A stretch of DNA of 64,000 nt from Nymphaea colorata (taxonomy: Eukaryota; Streptophyta; Magnoliopsida; Nymphaeales; Nymphaeaceae), in NCBI RefSeq assembly GCF_008831285.2, contig NC_045143.1:16094464-16158463 (forward strand). The letters are read 5' to 3'. Numbering within the stretch: the first letter of the stretch is position 1; every line of letters starts with the position of its first letter. The notes under the pieces are model-generated. The model did no database searches and had not been told where the DNA came from. It was given only the letters and a program-made list of their open reading frames with translations. Positions 13,239-25,848 of the stretch are shown piece by piece. The position numbers and the translations under genes are program-made.

Positions 13239-16200
13239 GAAGAAAGAGTGTCCATCTCAATATAGCGAGTATGAGTTTTCCACACACAGCTGGAATAACT
13301 TCCATTATCGTCCGTTCCTGTTTCCTCATCTTGGAGATATGCAGTTCTGTTACACTCGAATCAGCAACACAACGGTTGTTGGTCTTATATCTAGATTCTC
13401 AACACCTTCAGAGTGAGCATAATTCATCCCCCGTGACAAAAACTCAGTCCACTATACCTTGTGGGTAGTCCTCACTAGAGTCGGTTGGTCGACACACAAA
13501 CATTTCTTTCACAATAGATGGCTTTGCAGTTTGCACGCACCACCCTTAGTGCATGCAACATACATGCATCAAAGGAACATGAGGGTGTTTTACCCATTTC
13601 AAAAAAAAAAAAAAAAAGTTTTACTATTTTTTTGGGGGCAAAGTGGGGCCTCTTTTTTTAAGAGATTAAGGGCATGCAGTCTGGTCGTTTCACATCCTAG
13701 TGCACCAAAATTGGCTAGGAGGTAGTCCATAAAACCTGCTTGGCTTTCACGTGGCCCGATGACATTCTTTATCTTGAATGCACTAATTGTTTATGCTATC
13801 CCATCAGCTTGGATGGTTTGTGGCATCCTCTTCACCATCATCTATTTTATTGTGTCATGCACATCCAATCAAAATGCACACCATTCCTTGCTTTTAGCGA
13901 AATGCATACGATGGAATTAATTCTTGATCGGTCAATCGGCAACCGATCGAACTCCAACATCATGATCTTCAAATGCTTTCAAACCATGCACGAAAGCCGT
14001 GGCTTGAGCCATAAATGATAGTCTTTGGTCTCAACCTACAAACGGATTTCAGTTTGGATCTCTCCTTTTTTTAGTTCATATTGTTGACTTTGCAGGGGTA
14101 CGCCCAGATGTCTAATATTTGCAAGAAGTGACGACACCACGATGCAGTTTTTTTGTAGGGCCGAGGGCGCCCCCTTATTTGAATAACGGATTTCCAGCGG
14201 TCTTACTTATGGGTGCCCTGTAAAAATGTAACAAAATGTAGTCGCGTTAATTAAAGTCATTGTAAAGAAGCAGAACGATGGGAATCAATAACACTACAGA
14301 CCTTCTACCCTCCTCCGCTTTTCCGCCAACTCTCCTCCTTTAAAAAGATATGAACTGAGAATTTCTTCCACCATAAAATTAAGCTAAAAGGCAGACAAAA
14401 TATTCTTTTCCTTTTTATACATCGTCATGCGTTGAGACTCTCCTCCTAATTACTTTCAGTCTCTAGGACACTATTAACTATAAGTAGGATGATTTCTTTC
14501 TTACTTTTCCGAACCATTGTGTTCACTGTTCATGAAATATTCTTCAAGTGTAAGAAGACGAGGAAATGTTATCACGTGTGGGCATAGCAAGGTTGGCCAA
14601 GGACTAGGTGACCACATATATATATATACACAGCACAATTTACTACATTTAAGTTGTGGTTAAAGATAAATTATATGTGGGATAAGAAAACATTCAACGA
14701 GGAAAAAAAATAAAAAGAAGAAGTAGATGTTGATAAAGATACCTTGATTTTTGTAGGTGTTCATTCTCTAAACCATAAATGATAAGATCACAACACAACT
14801 GGTGTATCATACCTCATTAGAACCTGACCTAAATTAGGACCCTAAAAGCATGAGGAATGAATGACCTTCGGGCCACAGTTGTTAACCCCCTCCTCACCCG
14901 AAAAAATACCATACTATCGTTGCACATCCTTTTACAAATAAAAGTTGTTGATAAAGCCACCGTTGCTTATCTTTTTATAAATAAATGTTGTTGATAAATC
15001 TACCTTTTGCTCGTCCTTTTTTAATTTCCAATATTTCATGACAACTTTGTTCCGGCCATGAAAATTTCAAGGGTGGCGTAAAATTAGCATAAAAGACAAA
15101 TGTCAACCTTAAGATAGGACATGCGTTGAAGCTTGTAGCAGGTTTAATTAGGAGAAAGGATATTCGGATCCATCTCAGATATTCGTAGCGGCCCACCGAA
15201 CCAAACGGGCTCTAAACAAATGGAGTACATTTATCATTGCGACTCCGGTTGCAATCCGCAACTGCCAAGCCATCTAGAAAAGGTTATCTTCATTGTAATA
15301 CATGTTGATATTCTAAAGATTAATTATTTTATACCCAAGAACTACAAGATTGCTTCTTTAAAATATTAGTTGTACAAGATAAAAGTATGTTAAGGGGGAG
15401 TTGGAACCATTGGGCCACTCCCCTTGCTTTCTTTTCCAGACCTGTGGGTGCGCATTATCTTTCCACTCAAAATGTGCTGTAAAATACGGCCAGCCTGGCG
15501 TTCTGGGCGGAATGCTCCGATCGAGCCCACCTGCATGTGATCGTCAGCCATCATGAACCCGGTGCATGGGCCAGGCCAGCCTGGATTTAATTTTGAATGT
15601 TCATGCAGTTGTTAAGGTGTAGACCAACTAATTAATGCCGGTCGCGAGCAACTTCTTGTAAGGTGGACAGGGTTATGACAATTGGGCCACACTTGATGCC
15701 AGTTGCCGATCACAAAACTAGCTAGGGAGAAGAAGAAGAAAAAAGAACTCGATCATCCATGATTCAGTAGGTCCCGTCCAATCTTTTTCGTCGGTTTTCC
15801 AGCTAGTCTTGTCTCTTTCTTTTCCATCTCATCCTTCAATCGGAACTCAGTTTAGGTGTTCCGTTTGCATATAAATTTATGGGATCAGCTAGCTCGGAAA
15901 TGAACCGTGTTTGCGTCAACAACAGGCAATGGGTTAGGTATGGACGGTGGAGGTCGGCCGTCTGGACGGCCAAGACGAGCTCCAAGCCTGCATCACCATC
16001 CCCCCAGCCGAGCTCCTCACCACTTAATACAAACCCCACCCTCTTATTTGTCCTTCAAATGCGAGCTGTCACATTGGCTTTCTTTCCGTCCCTTTAGCTA
16101 CGTACCTGCCGCATAATATATACATTTTACTTAATAGAAATGTGGCCAAAGCCTGTCAAAGAGAAAGGTAAGGGCACGGACTAACTTATTAAATATGCAA

Positions 16201-18780
16201 AGCAATCATCACCACTTACTCCTCCTTTTCCTTTCTGAAAATTTTCGTTTTTAAGTCTTTTATTTTTCTCTTATATTTTTTACGAGGAGATCATTGTTAT
16301 GTATTTTAATAACAACTTCTTTGTTTTTCATTCCTTTTTTTTTTTTTGCAAAAGCTATCAAATAACAGCTCGAATTTGGCCGCAATTATTTTTATATTAG
16401 TCTTCACAACCAAATTATATCTTTAGTACTGTTTTACTAATATTTGTTGTTTCTCATGTCAATGAAATTCTACAACCCATTGACCATTGCCGGAGACCAG
16501 CCCTTTTGCTTATGAACAGGGGGAGGGATTACTTCCAGCTAAACTTCAAAAGTTCAAACTGCCTTCCTTTATCCCAGCGTCGACAAATGTAAACCTTCTC
16601 GAGAAGACGATTTATTATTGTGTCTCTAAAATTGTGTACACGACTTTGCAAGGGTTCAAGATCTACCAGGTTGTTCTTGTTGTTATTGATCAATTGGCAA
16701 CTGTAGCCGTTCGTTTCGGTTCTCCTAATGTTTTTCCCAATTAAAAGTCATCCCTCAGTTTGTTCGTCCGGTTCGTGCATGGCTTCATCTCTCAAGTGAT
16801 TCTGCTCAAAATATGTAAGACTTCTTTTTCCAACAAACATTTGGTTGACGCGACATGCCTGAACAACACAGAGGCGCTCTTCGCCTTCCATCGAAGCTGC
16901 GCCAAGAAAGCTCCAAATTCAGCCAATCCCACGTTCAAGAATTACAAGAAACTCTCGACTTTGCTACTCTCGACAATTTTTTTTTGTCTTTCGAATGTCA
17001 CTCTTTCTCTCGCTGAATCCTGCCCAAAACGAAACAGAGTTCTTACGTATCTGCAAGAAGGAAGGCAATTAGCATTTAAACAAGAACGCACCTAAGTGCG
17101 CTTTTTGAGGTAACTTCACGTTTCTTTAGTTAATAAGGATATCACCACTTGTTGATGGTGGCTGTAAGAAAGTAAGGTTTCACGGAATGAGAGAGCATGA
17201 TGCAAGAGAGGTTTTACATATTTTCGCAACTTCTGAACGCACCAGCATGATTAATTTGGCGGCCGCTCCACTACTCTTTCGTGATGCTGTGCGTGTTGCA
17301 ATCCCACATCAAATTTCATCATCGACCGAGTCACGGGCTATCATAATACTAATCCACCGGCACTTAAGAAAACCAATAATATTACTTTTAATTATCAAAT
17401 AAATGATTAGGTAAAGGTTGACGAAATCAGGGTCGACGGGTCGTTATCGGACCGCCCCATTTCCATCAACTCGATCGAAGAAGTTAGGTTGAACCGGTAT
17501 TGTAGTTCTACTAGCGACCAAAAGCCCACCCTGTAGGCAGTGGGCCAATGCAGGTAGCATCCCCAAGTAAATAAAAGACGTAAAGAAAAGCAAAGGGAAA
17601 GATGACCATCTTGCTTGCCTCTTCGGCTCACACCAAGCTGGCTGTCCCTTTCCCAACGGTGGTTTCCAGATACAACCGGAAAAGTAAAGGGCTGCCTCTC
17701 CACCGCCCTACCTCATCCCCTTCTCTCTCTCTCACTCATAATCTTTAATATTAATATGGAAGTGAATAAACTTTCAGGATGCTACGATCAAATCCCCTTT
17801 AAAGCACCACTCTCACACATAATTGCTTTTGCTTTTGCTTTTGCTGCCTTTCCTGTGCCGTCCTTCTGCTCATGCTTAATTCCCTTGAAAAGCTTATCCC
17901 ATACAGTCGGCGTTTGTCTTGAGATCGGTTCACTTGGGCTCGTATTTCGATTGGTACAAAATTATAATAACACATGAAGTAAAGAAAATGGGTTGAAGGG
18001 CTGGTTTGGAATCAAAGCATCAGGGGCAGAAAGATATGGGCGATCCATAATGATAATGGAAGGGCGAAGAGTAATTAATCCAAAATATAGCAGCAACAAC
18101 CATTCAATGAAGGAGCATACGACGGTAAATAAAACATTCCTACGCGTTCAACTCTCTTGACCTACTTTTTTCAACCAAACCTTGTGATCATGTTCACCGC
18201 CAAAACGAGCAAAGTTTAAAATTCGAACAACCACATTACAGCTAAATCTTTATGATATGACAAAAAATTAAGGCTCATAAAATACTACAAAGCAAAAAAT
18301 TGCATTTTTACGCGTACATGCTCAGGTATGTGCACTAGAGCGTATATCAAATGTCCGTTTGTCTTGGACGAGGATGGAGTCGCCAAGGGTGGTAACTGGT
18401 AAAGTAAAGCTGTGGCTTTTTCCATTAATAACTGCGCAGAGAGACACTGGAGCAAGACAGTGACGGCCGCTGCCCTGCGCCCTCCCCCCTCATAGCAGAA
18501 GCAACCACAGCAGATGGATATGAAAGCAAGGCGGGGCTTGGAGACGATGTTCAGCTAGTGTTTGGATAGACACATTCAACAAAAATGATTTTTCGTCTTT
18601 TTACTAAGTAACCTGATATTTTACTGGCTCAAAGAAGCCCATGGAACCCACGAAAGGGCGCGGAGCCACCGCATTAAAATAAAGGGAAGGGGAAGAAAAA
18701 AGAAAAGACTGTGTGACACAAGGTGGCATGCCCTAAATTAAGTATAGATTATCCCGAGAGCTGGGGACCAGCACTTCTTT
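13239..18780. other. Spacer before the aquaporin gene
   Basis: No supported gene in 5.5 kb. Poly(A)/poly(T) tracts lie at 13602-13618 and 16336-16347 and a short TATA run at 14619-14630. A GC-rich inverted-repeat-like segment near 14150-14227 is listed separately. Plus-strand frames at 16487-16744 and 16760-17095 are adjacent but match no family. The last few hundred bases would hold the aquaporin promoter. Confidence 0.5.
14150..14227. repeat. Short imperfect inverted repeat, MITE-like
   Basis: The left arm reads TTTTTTTGTAGGGC...GGGCGCCC and the right arm GGGTGCCCTGTAAAAATG. These pair imperfectly around a loop of about 35 bases. The arrangement resembles the foldback end of a small non-autonomous element, but I see no convincing target duplication. 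Confidence 0.3.
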
Positions 18781-18790
18781 GAAGTGTGTC

Positions 18791-18798
18791 CTATAAAT
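18791..18798 (+). promoter_or_regulatory. TATA box of the PIP1 gene
   Basis: CTATAAAT lies about 95 bases before the aquaporin ATG. It is followed by a GA-rich leader (18842-18885), which fits a typical plant core promoter with a short 5' UTR. Confidence 0.65.
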
Positions 18799-18890
18799 CC
18801 CTCGGCTTTGTTCTCAGTTCATCACTGATACTTTGGGACTAGAGAGAGAGAAAGAGGAGGAGGAGGAAGAAGAAGAAGAGGGCCAAAAAC

Positions 18891-20076
18891 ATGGAGGGGA
18901 AGGAGGAAGATGTGAGACTTGGAGCCAACAAGTTCTCTGAGAGACAGCCGATAGGGACGGCAGCACAGTGCCAGGACAAGGACTATACGGAGCCGCCGGC
19001 TGCTCCGCTGTTCGAGCCGGAGGAAATCAAGTCGTGGTCTTTCTGGAGGGCGGGGATAGCAGAGTTCATGGCCACTTTCCTCTTCCTCTACATCACCATC
19101 CTTACAGTCATGGGAGTGAATAGGTCTTCCAAAAATCTGTGCGCCACCGTTGGCATCCAGGGCATCGCTTGGGCCTTCGGTGGTATGATCTTCGCCCTCG
19201 TCTACTGCACCGCCGGTATCTCTGGTATGGCATGTCTCTTTGATCTCTCCCTCTCTCTCTCTCTCTCTCGCTCATGCTTTGAGGTGGGTCTGTGTTGGCA
19301 GGTGGACACATAAACCCTGCTGTGACCTTCGGGATGCTACTGGCGAGGAAGCTGTCCCTGACGAGGGCGCTCTTCTACATGGTGATGCAGTGCCTGGGAG
19401 CCATCTGCGGCGCTGGCGTCGTCAAGGGCTACCAGAGGACATTCTACGAGACCAACGGCGGAGGTGCCAACGTTGTCAACCCTGGGTACACCAAGGGAGA
19501 CGGCCTCGGCGCGGAGATTGTCGGCACCTTCGTCCTCGTTTACACAGTCTTCTCCGCCACCGATGCTAAGAGAAGCGCCAGGGACTCGCATGTCCCCGTA
19601 AGTGCTCTTTCTGTTTCCGTCTGCCCATGCTACTATCATCATTTTCTTTGTGATCATGGCTTACTTTTCTCTTCGAGAATGATATATAAGAGAAAAGGAC
19701 TGGGTATAGTTTGTTTCTAACCTTTTTGTTGTTTTATTCATGCCTTGATGCAACAACAGATCTTGGCTCCCCTGCCCATTGGGTTTGCTGTCTTCCTTGT
19801 GCACTTGGCCACCATCCCCATCACTGGAACCGGCATCAACCCGGCTAGGAGTCTAGGAGCTGCAATCATCTACAACAAGGCTCACGCTTGGCATGACCAT
19901 GTATCTCTCTCCCTCCCCCAAAACGCCATAGAATGTATTCAATCTTGTTATATAAAGTAATAATTTGTGTTTTTCTGCAGTGGATTTTCTGGGTAGGTCC
20001 CTTCGTTGGAGCTGGACTTGCTGCCCTGTACCACCAGATCGTGATAAGGGCTATTCCTTTCAAATCTAGGCCATGA
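18891..20076 (+). CDS. PIP1: Plasma membrane aquaporin, PIP1 subfamily, 4 exons
   Basis: Exons are 18891-19224, 19302-19597, 19760-19900 and 19981-20076, giving 288 residues, the usual PIP1 length. The N-terminus [20 protein letters not shown] and the block [16 protein letters not shown] are diagnostic of PIP1 rather than PIP2. Both pore motifs are intact: [10 protein letters not shown] (NPA about residues 116-118) and GTGINPARS (NPA at 237-239). His225, Thr234 and Arg240 match three of the four PIP selectivity-filter residues. The loop A cysteine ([10 protein letters not shown]) is present. All splice sites are GT-AG and the three introns (77, 162 and 80 bp) sit where PIP genes normally have them. 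A CT microsatellite is inside intron 1. The product should form water channels in the plasma membrane, usually as heterotetramers with PIP2. The gene looks intact; the isoform number cannot be assigned. Confidence 0.97.
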
Positions 20077-20741
20077 GCTGAGCTGCACGCATCTCTGATT
20101 TGCTCATTTCTATGCCTCTGTCATTGTAAATCGCGATGTGTACTGTTTTATTTTGGCTTTATCTGCTTTGCCTCTTGGTTCTAGAACCTCCCGAGTTCCC
20201 CCTTCCAACCAAAATGTATTGGCATTTGTATTTGTATTTGTACATCTACGGCTTTATCGTGTCTCTGTACGTGGACTGTGTGTGTTTCGCATTAAAGATG
20301 GATGGTTGGCCACCAACTACTGCAGTCATTTCTGCTCGAGGACTTGAAAAAGGGGCAAAATCGTTGAACGAAGGTTTTATCTATCTTTTCTTTTTGTTTT
20401 CTTTTAATATTTTATTTCTCTATGGATTGGGAATCGGGATACTGGGCCTTCGTGCTTTTGTGTTGCATTAGCAAACCAAAGTGTTGATGACAGGCTGTCC
20501 TCTTTTTCTCGCACCATGTGAATAAAAGCTTGTGTTATACTCCAAAAGACAGCGTTCTGGAATAGAATTATTCCACAAAGATGCCTCGATTGCCCCTCTC
20601 TCTATATCTCAAGATATAGGTATTTTTACTAACACTCGTCGTAAAGCGCTGCTCAAGAAATCGTTTGATAGCAAGGACATATTATGTGAGTCCCCACTCT
20701 CATAATTAAATTAGAATAATTAAATTAATGTTCGGACACAC
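20077..20741. other. 3' UTR of PIP1 and short spacer
   Basis: The first several hundred bases are probably the aquaporin 3' UTR; AATAAAAG near 20520 is a candidate polyadenylation signal. No other gene is seen before the copia LTR. Confidence 0.5.
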
Positions 20742-21065
20742 AGAGAAGTGAGCATCACCAGGGAAGAAAGTTGCGATGAAAAAAATACTAAATCTTCTTT
20801 ATTTGTTAACTAATTTGAAAGGGTTTACAAAACAATATATACATTTGAATTTTTAACGTTTACAATACAAGATTAACTTCTGCAAAGTTAAGAATGGCAA
20901 CCATATAACACGCAATGATTTCTTTCCATTTTCAAGGATTTCCTTGCATGCAATGTGTTGATGGAGGAGATCATGTCCAATTCTCATGCCAACGCACAAG
21001 TGTTCATTCCTCATGTCAATGTTCATAATATCATGAACGTTATGTGTAATGCTCAACTCTTGACA
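20742..21065 (-). repeat. 3' LTR of the copia element
   Basis: About 324 bp. On the minus strand it begins TGTCAAGAGTTGAGCAT, directly after the polypurine tract, and ends in the inverted counterpart ATGCTCACTTCT. It aligns along its length with the LTRs at 25411 and 25849. The distal end is slightly degraded, so the left boundary is uncertain by a few bases. Confidence 0.85.
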
Positions 21066-21078
21066 CTCCCCCTCAAAG
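21066..21078 (-). promoter_or_regulatory. Polypurine tract of the copia element
   Basis: On the minus strand the bases read CTTTGAGGGGGAG immediately before the TG of the 3' LTR. This is the expected position and composition for the plus-strand DNA primer of an LTR retrotransposon. Confidence 0.8.
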
Positions 21079-21089
21079 TAGAAGGTAAA

Positions 21090-23905
21090 GATTTTTAATG
21101 CCTAGTTTGCTTAGGAGATGTTGAAATGCCTCTCGTCTTAGAGCTTCAGTAAATAAATCTGTCAACTGATCTTTGCTCATAACATAACATGTCTGAATTG
21201 TGCCTTGTTAAAGTTTCTCACGAACAACATGACAATCCAATTCAATGTGTTTTATGTGCTCATGAAAAACTAGGTTTGCTGCAATATGTAAGACTGCTTG
21301 ATTGTCACAATAAACTGTAACGGCCGAATGATGAATTACTTGAAAATCGTCCAACAAGCTCCTTCACCACGTTACTTTACATACTACATTTGCCATTGCC
21401 CTGTATTCAGCTTTTGCAGAAGACCTAGAGACTGTTTGTTGTTTCTTAGTCTTCCATGAAATTGGAACTGTACCAAGGAACACACAGTAGCAGTGACTGA
21501 ACGTCCTGTTTGTTGACATGCTTTATCCCTTGGCCTGGATTGAGCTTGAGGTAGCGCACAACCCTAAGAGCTGCATGGAGACGTGGCTGTTGCATGAAAC
21601 GACTCAATACATGGACTGCAAATTGTATGTTGGATCATGTAATACTGAGATAAATTAATCTTCCAACTAAACAACGATAGTATGTGGGATTTTTAATGAG
21701 CTCTCCTTGATCAACTTCCAATCCGTGTCGCTGCTTCATTGGGAATTCCATCGGTTTTGCTCCAAGTAGACCTGCTTCATGTATGATACCCAATGCACAT
21801 TTTTGTTGAGATAAGTAAATACCTTGGTTGGATCGTGCAATTTCAATTCCCAAAAAATACTTCGGCTATGTCTTTCATTTAGAAATTTTGACAAAGAAAT
21901 TGCTTAAAATTTGAAAGAGCATTTTCTTTATTTCCTATAATAATTAAATCATCAACATATTCTAGAACAACATGAAATGTAGTTTTTCTTTTATATGTAA
22001 ACAAAGAGTGATCCGCTTTTGATTGAATGAATCTGAACTCATCAAGAGCCGTTGATAATGTGTAGAACCAGTTCTTTGGGGACTGTTTTAGTCCATATAG
22101 GGACTTATGTAACTTCCAAACCTGGTTCTCCCCCTGTTTGGCATATCCTTGAGGCACTTGCATCTATATTTTTTCATGTAGATCTTCATGTAGTAGGAAT
22201 GCATTGTTCACATTCATTTGACATATAACCCAATCACGATTAGCAGCAATTGCAAATAATGTACGTACCGTTACCATTTTTGCGATTGGGGCAAATGTTT
22301 CATTGAAGTCTAGGCCCTGTTGTTGTGAATAACCCTTCGTGACCAACCTGGCCTTGTAACGTTCTATGAATCCATCAGACTTGTATTTTATTTTGTATAC
22401 CAATTTGCATTTGATTGGCTTGACTCCTTTTCGTAAAACAGTTATGGTCCATGTTTTATTTTCCTGTGAAGCTCGAATTTCCGCATCCATTGCCTCTTGC
22501 CATTCTTTGTGTTTGATTGCTTCATAAAAGTTTTCTGGTTCAGACTTAGACACTAAGGATGTGAGAAATGTAGTATGTTTAGTAGAAAAATGTTGAAATG
22601 ATGTGTAATTTGACAAAGGACACCTGGTTTCTTTCTTTTGCCCTGGCGTGCAGACATGATTGGTTGATGGCGATGTAATGAGAGAACAATAGAAATCTTT
22701 CAACCATGGGACAGATTTTCGAATATGAGTGGACCTCCTAACTGGCTCAGTATTGGTGATATTTGAATATGGTGTAGTGATTTGTGTCTCGTTTCTTTCA
22801 ATATCATGAACATGTTGCGGGGAGGTCACTTTTGGTGGTTATCTGGATTTTGTGGCACAATTTGGTCAATATCCAAGGGTGTATTATTGATGTTTCTTAA
22901 GTTTGAAAAATGGTCATACTTATCTTATTCTAAATCACAAAGCATAGGGAGGACAATTGTACTCTCACAATTGTTTTCTTTTTGAAATGGAAATATATTT
23001 TCGTAGAATACAACATCTCTACTAGTAAAAATTTTATGAGATTCTAAATCTTACACTTTGTAGGCCTTTTGCCCATCTGGATATGTGATAAAAATACATT
23101 TATTTGCTCTTGTCTCAAATTTATCTTTGTTGGAACTTATTTTGGTAGTATAACATAAAGAGCAAAAAATACGAAGGTGTTTGATAGAAGGTTTTCTTTT
23201 AAAAAATATTCCAAAAGACATTTTTCCATTTGTGTTTGGTGTTAAAGTATGATTAATTAAATAAGTTGCACTCAAAACGCATTCCCCCCAAAATCAAAGA
23301 GGTAGATTTGATTTAAACCGCAATGCCCTAGCTACCTCAAGTAAATGTCGGTGTTTACGTTCTACAACACCATTTTGTTGTGGTGTCCCTACACAACTAT
23401 GTTGGTGAACGGTTCCTTGTTGACATAGAAAGTCCTTCATTTCTTGAGAAAAAAATTCAATTCCATTATCGAAACACAAAATTTTGATTTGACAATTAAA
23501 TTGAGATTTGATCATGATAAAAAAAAATTTAACGACATGCAAAGTTTCATATTTATGTCTCATAAGAAAAGTCCACGTCGCACGAGAGAAATCATCTACA
23601 ATGTTTAAAAAATAATGTACACCGGATAGAGAAGCTTGGGCATACAGCCTCCATATATCACAATGAATTAAATTAAATGAGTGAGTAGACGAGGTCTCAC
23701 TTAAATCAAACTTTAAACGAGTTTGCTTAGCACAATGACATGCATCACACAAAAAAGGTTCATTCAACTCAAGATTCAAATCTAGATGATCACTAACAAA
23801 TTTTAAACTCGTGAGAGAGGGGTGTTCTAGCCTTTTGTGCCAAAGCTCATGGCAGAAAACAACTATACAGTGATTTTGTTCTACTGTGGTCTCTAGCCGA
23901 AGCAC
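21090..23905 (-). pseudogene. Copia pol remnant: integrase, reverse transcriptase, RNase H
   Basis: Integrase (about 23905-23051) has the GAG-pre-integrase zinc-binding residues (WHKRLEH and CDACHCAKQ), catalytic-region blocks IHCDIW and CFDNGIEF, and TPQQNGVVERKHRHLLEVAR. Reverse transcriptase (about 22829-21635) has RYKARLVTKGYSQQ, a QMNVNNAFL block in which the usual first catalytic Asp is Asn, and YVDDLIIIGN. RNase H follows (about 21600-21090) with VVRYLKLNPGQG and DNQAVLHIAANL. Stops or frame changes occur at about 23290, 23050, 22164, 21870 and 21635. The Asn change and the broken frames show this pol cannot work. The family is certain; the exact lineage is not. Confidence 0.92.
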
Positions 23906-24020
23906 GTATAATCATCCCCTTACATCACCTCTACCAATCATCGACTTTGACGCCAGGTCCTGCATAACACAGTAATTAGGGAAAAAAGTGATTGAGCAAT
24001 TCATGGTTTTAGTTAGCTCA

Positions 24021-25389
24021 CTAACAGATTAAAAGATTCACTTTGAATGATGGAATATTTAACACATTATTAATATCAAAGTTAGGTAGTGATGCTTTAC
24101 CGATATGGCAAACAGAAACTACCTTACCATTTGGCAGCGTCATTGGGGTATCACATGGCCTTATGTCTTTGAGAGCTGATTGATTAGCACATATGTGCTG
24201 ACTTGCCCCTGAGTCAATAATCGAAGGAGAGTACTCAAGCTTTGAGGTGATAGTGTTACCTGCAAAGTTGACATGTGTTGTTTGATTGTTGACAAGTGAT
24301 AGTAATTTGTGATATTCCTCCATCGTGAAAGCTGTGACTACATCTTTAGGATTTTGTCCATTGTTGTTAGGCCCATGTATGCTGTCATTGGATGTCACTT
24401 GCGGACTTGATGTGACTGGTTTTGATGTCACGTTGGCTGCCACAACAGGTTTAAAATTTGGATCATAGAACCGATGTCTCGGTGGATATCTGATGATTTT
24501 AAAGCAGTTTTCTTTGACATGTCCTATGCCACGACAATGATTGCATATAGGTTTAAAATGTCGACTTCCCCGACCTTTCTGAAATCTGAAATTGGTGTGT
24601 CGCGGTTGGCAGCCTTGTCGTGGTTTCCTTGTGAGACGGCTAATACAACAGTCCATTCATTTGGTGGGCTAAAGATCCTAGTTTCCCGTTGTATTTCTTC
24701 TTGCAGAATTAACGCATAAACTTTCATCACATTTGGCAAAGGGTCTAAAAGAAGGATTTGCCCTCTAATGGCATTGTATGAGTCCTTTAACCCCATCAAA
24801 AATTGAATGACTTTTTCCCTTTGAATCTGGTTTGCATGGGCTCTCATTGCCCCACACGAGCATTCAGGAAGAGGGGAATATGAGCCCAGTTCGTCCCATA
24901 AAGTCTTCATTTTTGTGAAATATAAAGTCACCGACATAGCCTCTTGTTGTAAACGAGAGATGAAACTTTGGATTTGGTATATCCTAGTGGCAAGAGTTTG
25001 GTTAAATCTTTCCTTTAGATCTTGCCAAACTTCTCTCGCTGTAGTTGCATAAATAATGCTACTTGCAATATCTTTGCTAATTGAATTGAAAATCCATGAT
25101 AATACAAGATGGTTACATCTAACCCAAGGAAGATACCATGGGTCTGTTTTAATTGGTTCATTAATTGAACCATCAATGAAATCAGTCTTGTTTTTTTTAC
25201 TGAAATAGCCATAGACATGGCCCTACTCCACTTGCCATAGTTATCCTTATTGAGTGGTTGCGACACCAACATATTTTCAGGAATATCTGAATGGTGAATG
25301 TAATAAGGATTAGACATCACCTGGTATGGATCTGAACCAGTGGAGTCACCATGGAGTGCATGGCTCATTTTTGCTCTTTCGTTGTTCAT
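24021..25389 (-). pseudogene. Copia gag and protease remnant
   Basis: The first frame (25389-25015) starts just after the primer binding site and contains NPYYIHHSDIPENMLVSQPL and YGKWSRAM, typical of copia gag N-termini. The next segment (24937-24524) continues gag (TLWDELGSYSPLPECSCGA and QFLMGLKDSYNAIRGQIL). A third frame (24656-24021) holds a CCHC zinc knuckle (CNHCRGIGHVKENC, spacing CX2CX4HX4C) and the aspartic protease motif IDSGASQHIC. At least two frame changes separate these parts, so no functional polyprotein is encoded. Confidence 0.9.
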
Positions 25390-25397
25390 GCTTCAAA

Positions 25398-25409
25398 GCT
25401 CTGATACCA
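25398..25409 (-). promoter_or_regulatory. Primer binding site (initiator tRNA-Met)
   Basis: The minus strand reads TGGTATCAGAGC next to the inner end of the LTR at 25411. This matches the 3' end of plant initiator tRNA-Met, the common copia primer, and lies directly before gag. Confidence 0.85.
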
Positions 25410-25410
25410 C

Positions 25411-25708
25411 GTTAGAAGTTAAGCATCACGGGGGAACGAAAGTTCCGATGAAAAAAATACTAAATCTTTTTTATTTGTTAGCTAACTCGAAAGGGCTTAC
25501 GAAACAATATATATACTTGAATTTTTAATGTTTACAAGATTAACGTCTAGAAAGTTGAGAATGGCAACCATCCATTTTCAAGGATTTTCTTGAGTTCAAT
25601 GTGTTGATGGAGGAGATCACGTATGTCCACTTCTCATGCCAACGTCTTTCATGCCAACTCACATGTGTTCATTCCTCGTGTCAACGTTCATAATATCATG
25701 AACATTGT
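25411..25708 (-). repeat. Inner 5' LTR of the copia element, truncated
   Basis: About 298 bp, matching the other two LTRs but lacking about 35-40 bp at its upstream (right) end. The match stops after CATGAACATTG and passes directly into a gag-derived segment, so this LTR has lost its terminal TG end. It also lacks an internal stretch between GGCAACCAT and CCATTTTC that the other copies have. Confidence 0.85.
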
Positions 25709-25848
25709 GCCATAGTTATCCTCATTGAGTGTGGTTGCGACACCAACATATTTTCAGGATTATTTAAATGGTGAATGTAATAAGGATTAGACATCACCAC
25801 CATGGAGTGCATGGCCCATTTTTGCTCCTTCGTTGTTTATGCTTCCAC
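25709..25848 (-). pseudogene. Duplicated gag 5' fragment between two LTRs
   Basis: This 140-bp segment repeats the start of gag found at about 25232-25410 (compare GACACCAACATATTTTCAGG and CATGGAGTGCATGGC), minus an internal piece and minus 14 bases covering most of the primer binding site. It belongs to the outer LTR copy and shows that the 5' end of the element was rearranged. Confidence 0.8.

Noticed and set aside
16487-17095. Two adjacent plus-strand frames of 85 and 111 residues
   Set aside because: They lack domain motifs, are separated by stops and have no clear splice sites; I see no reason to call a gene.
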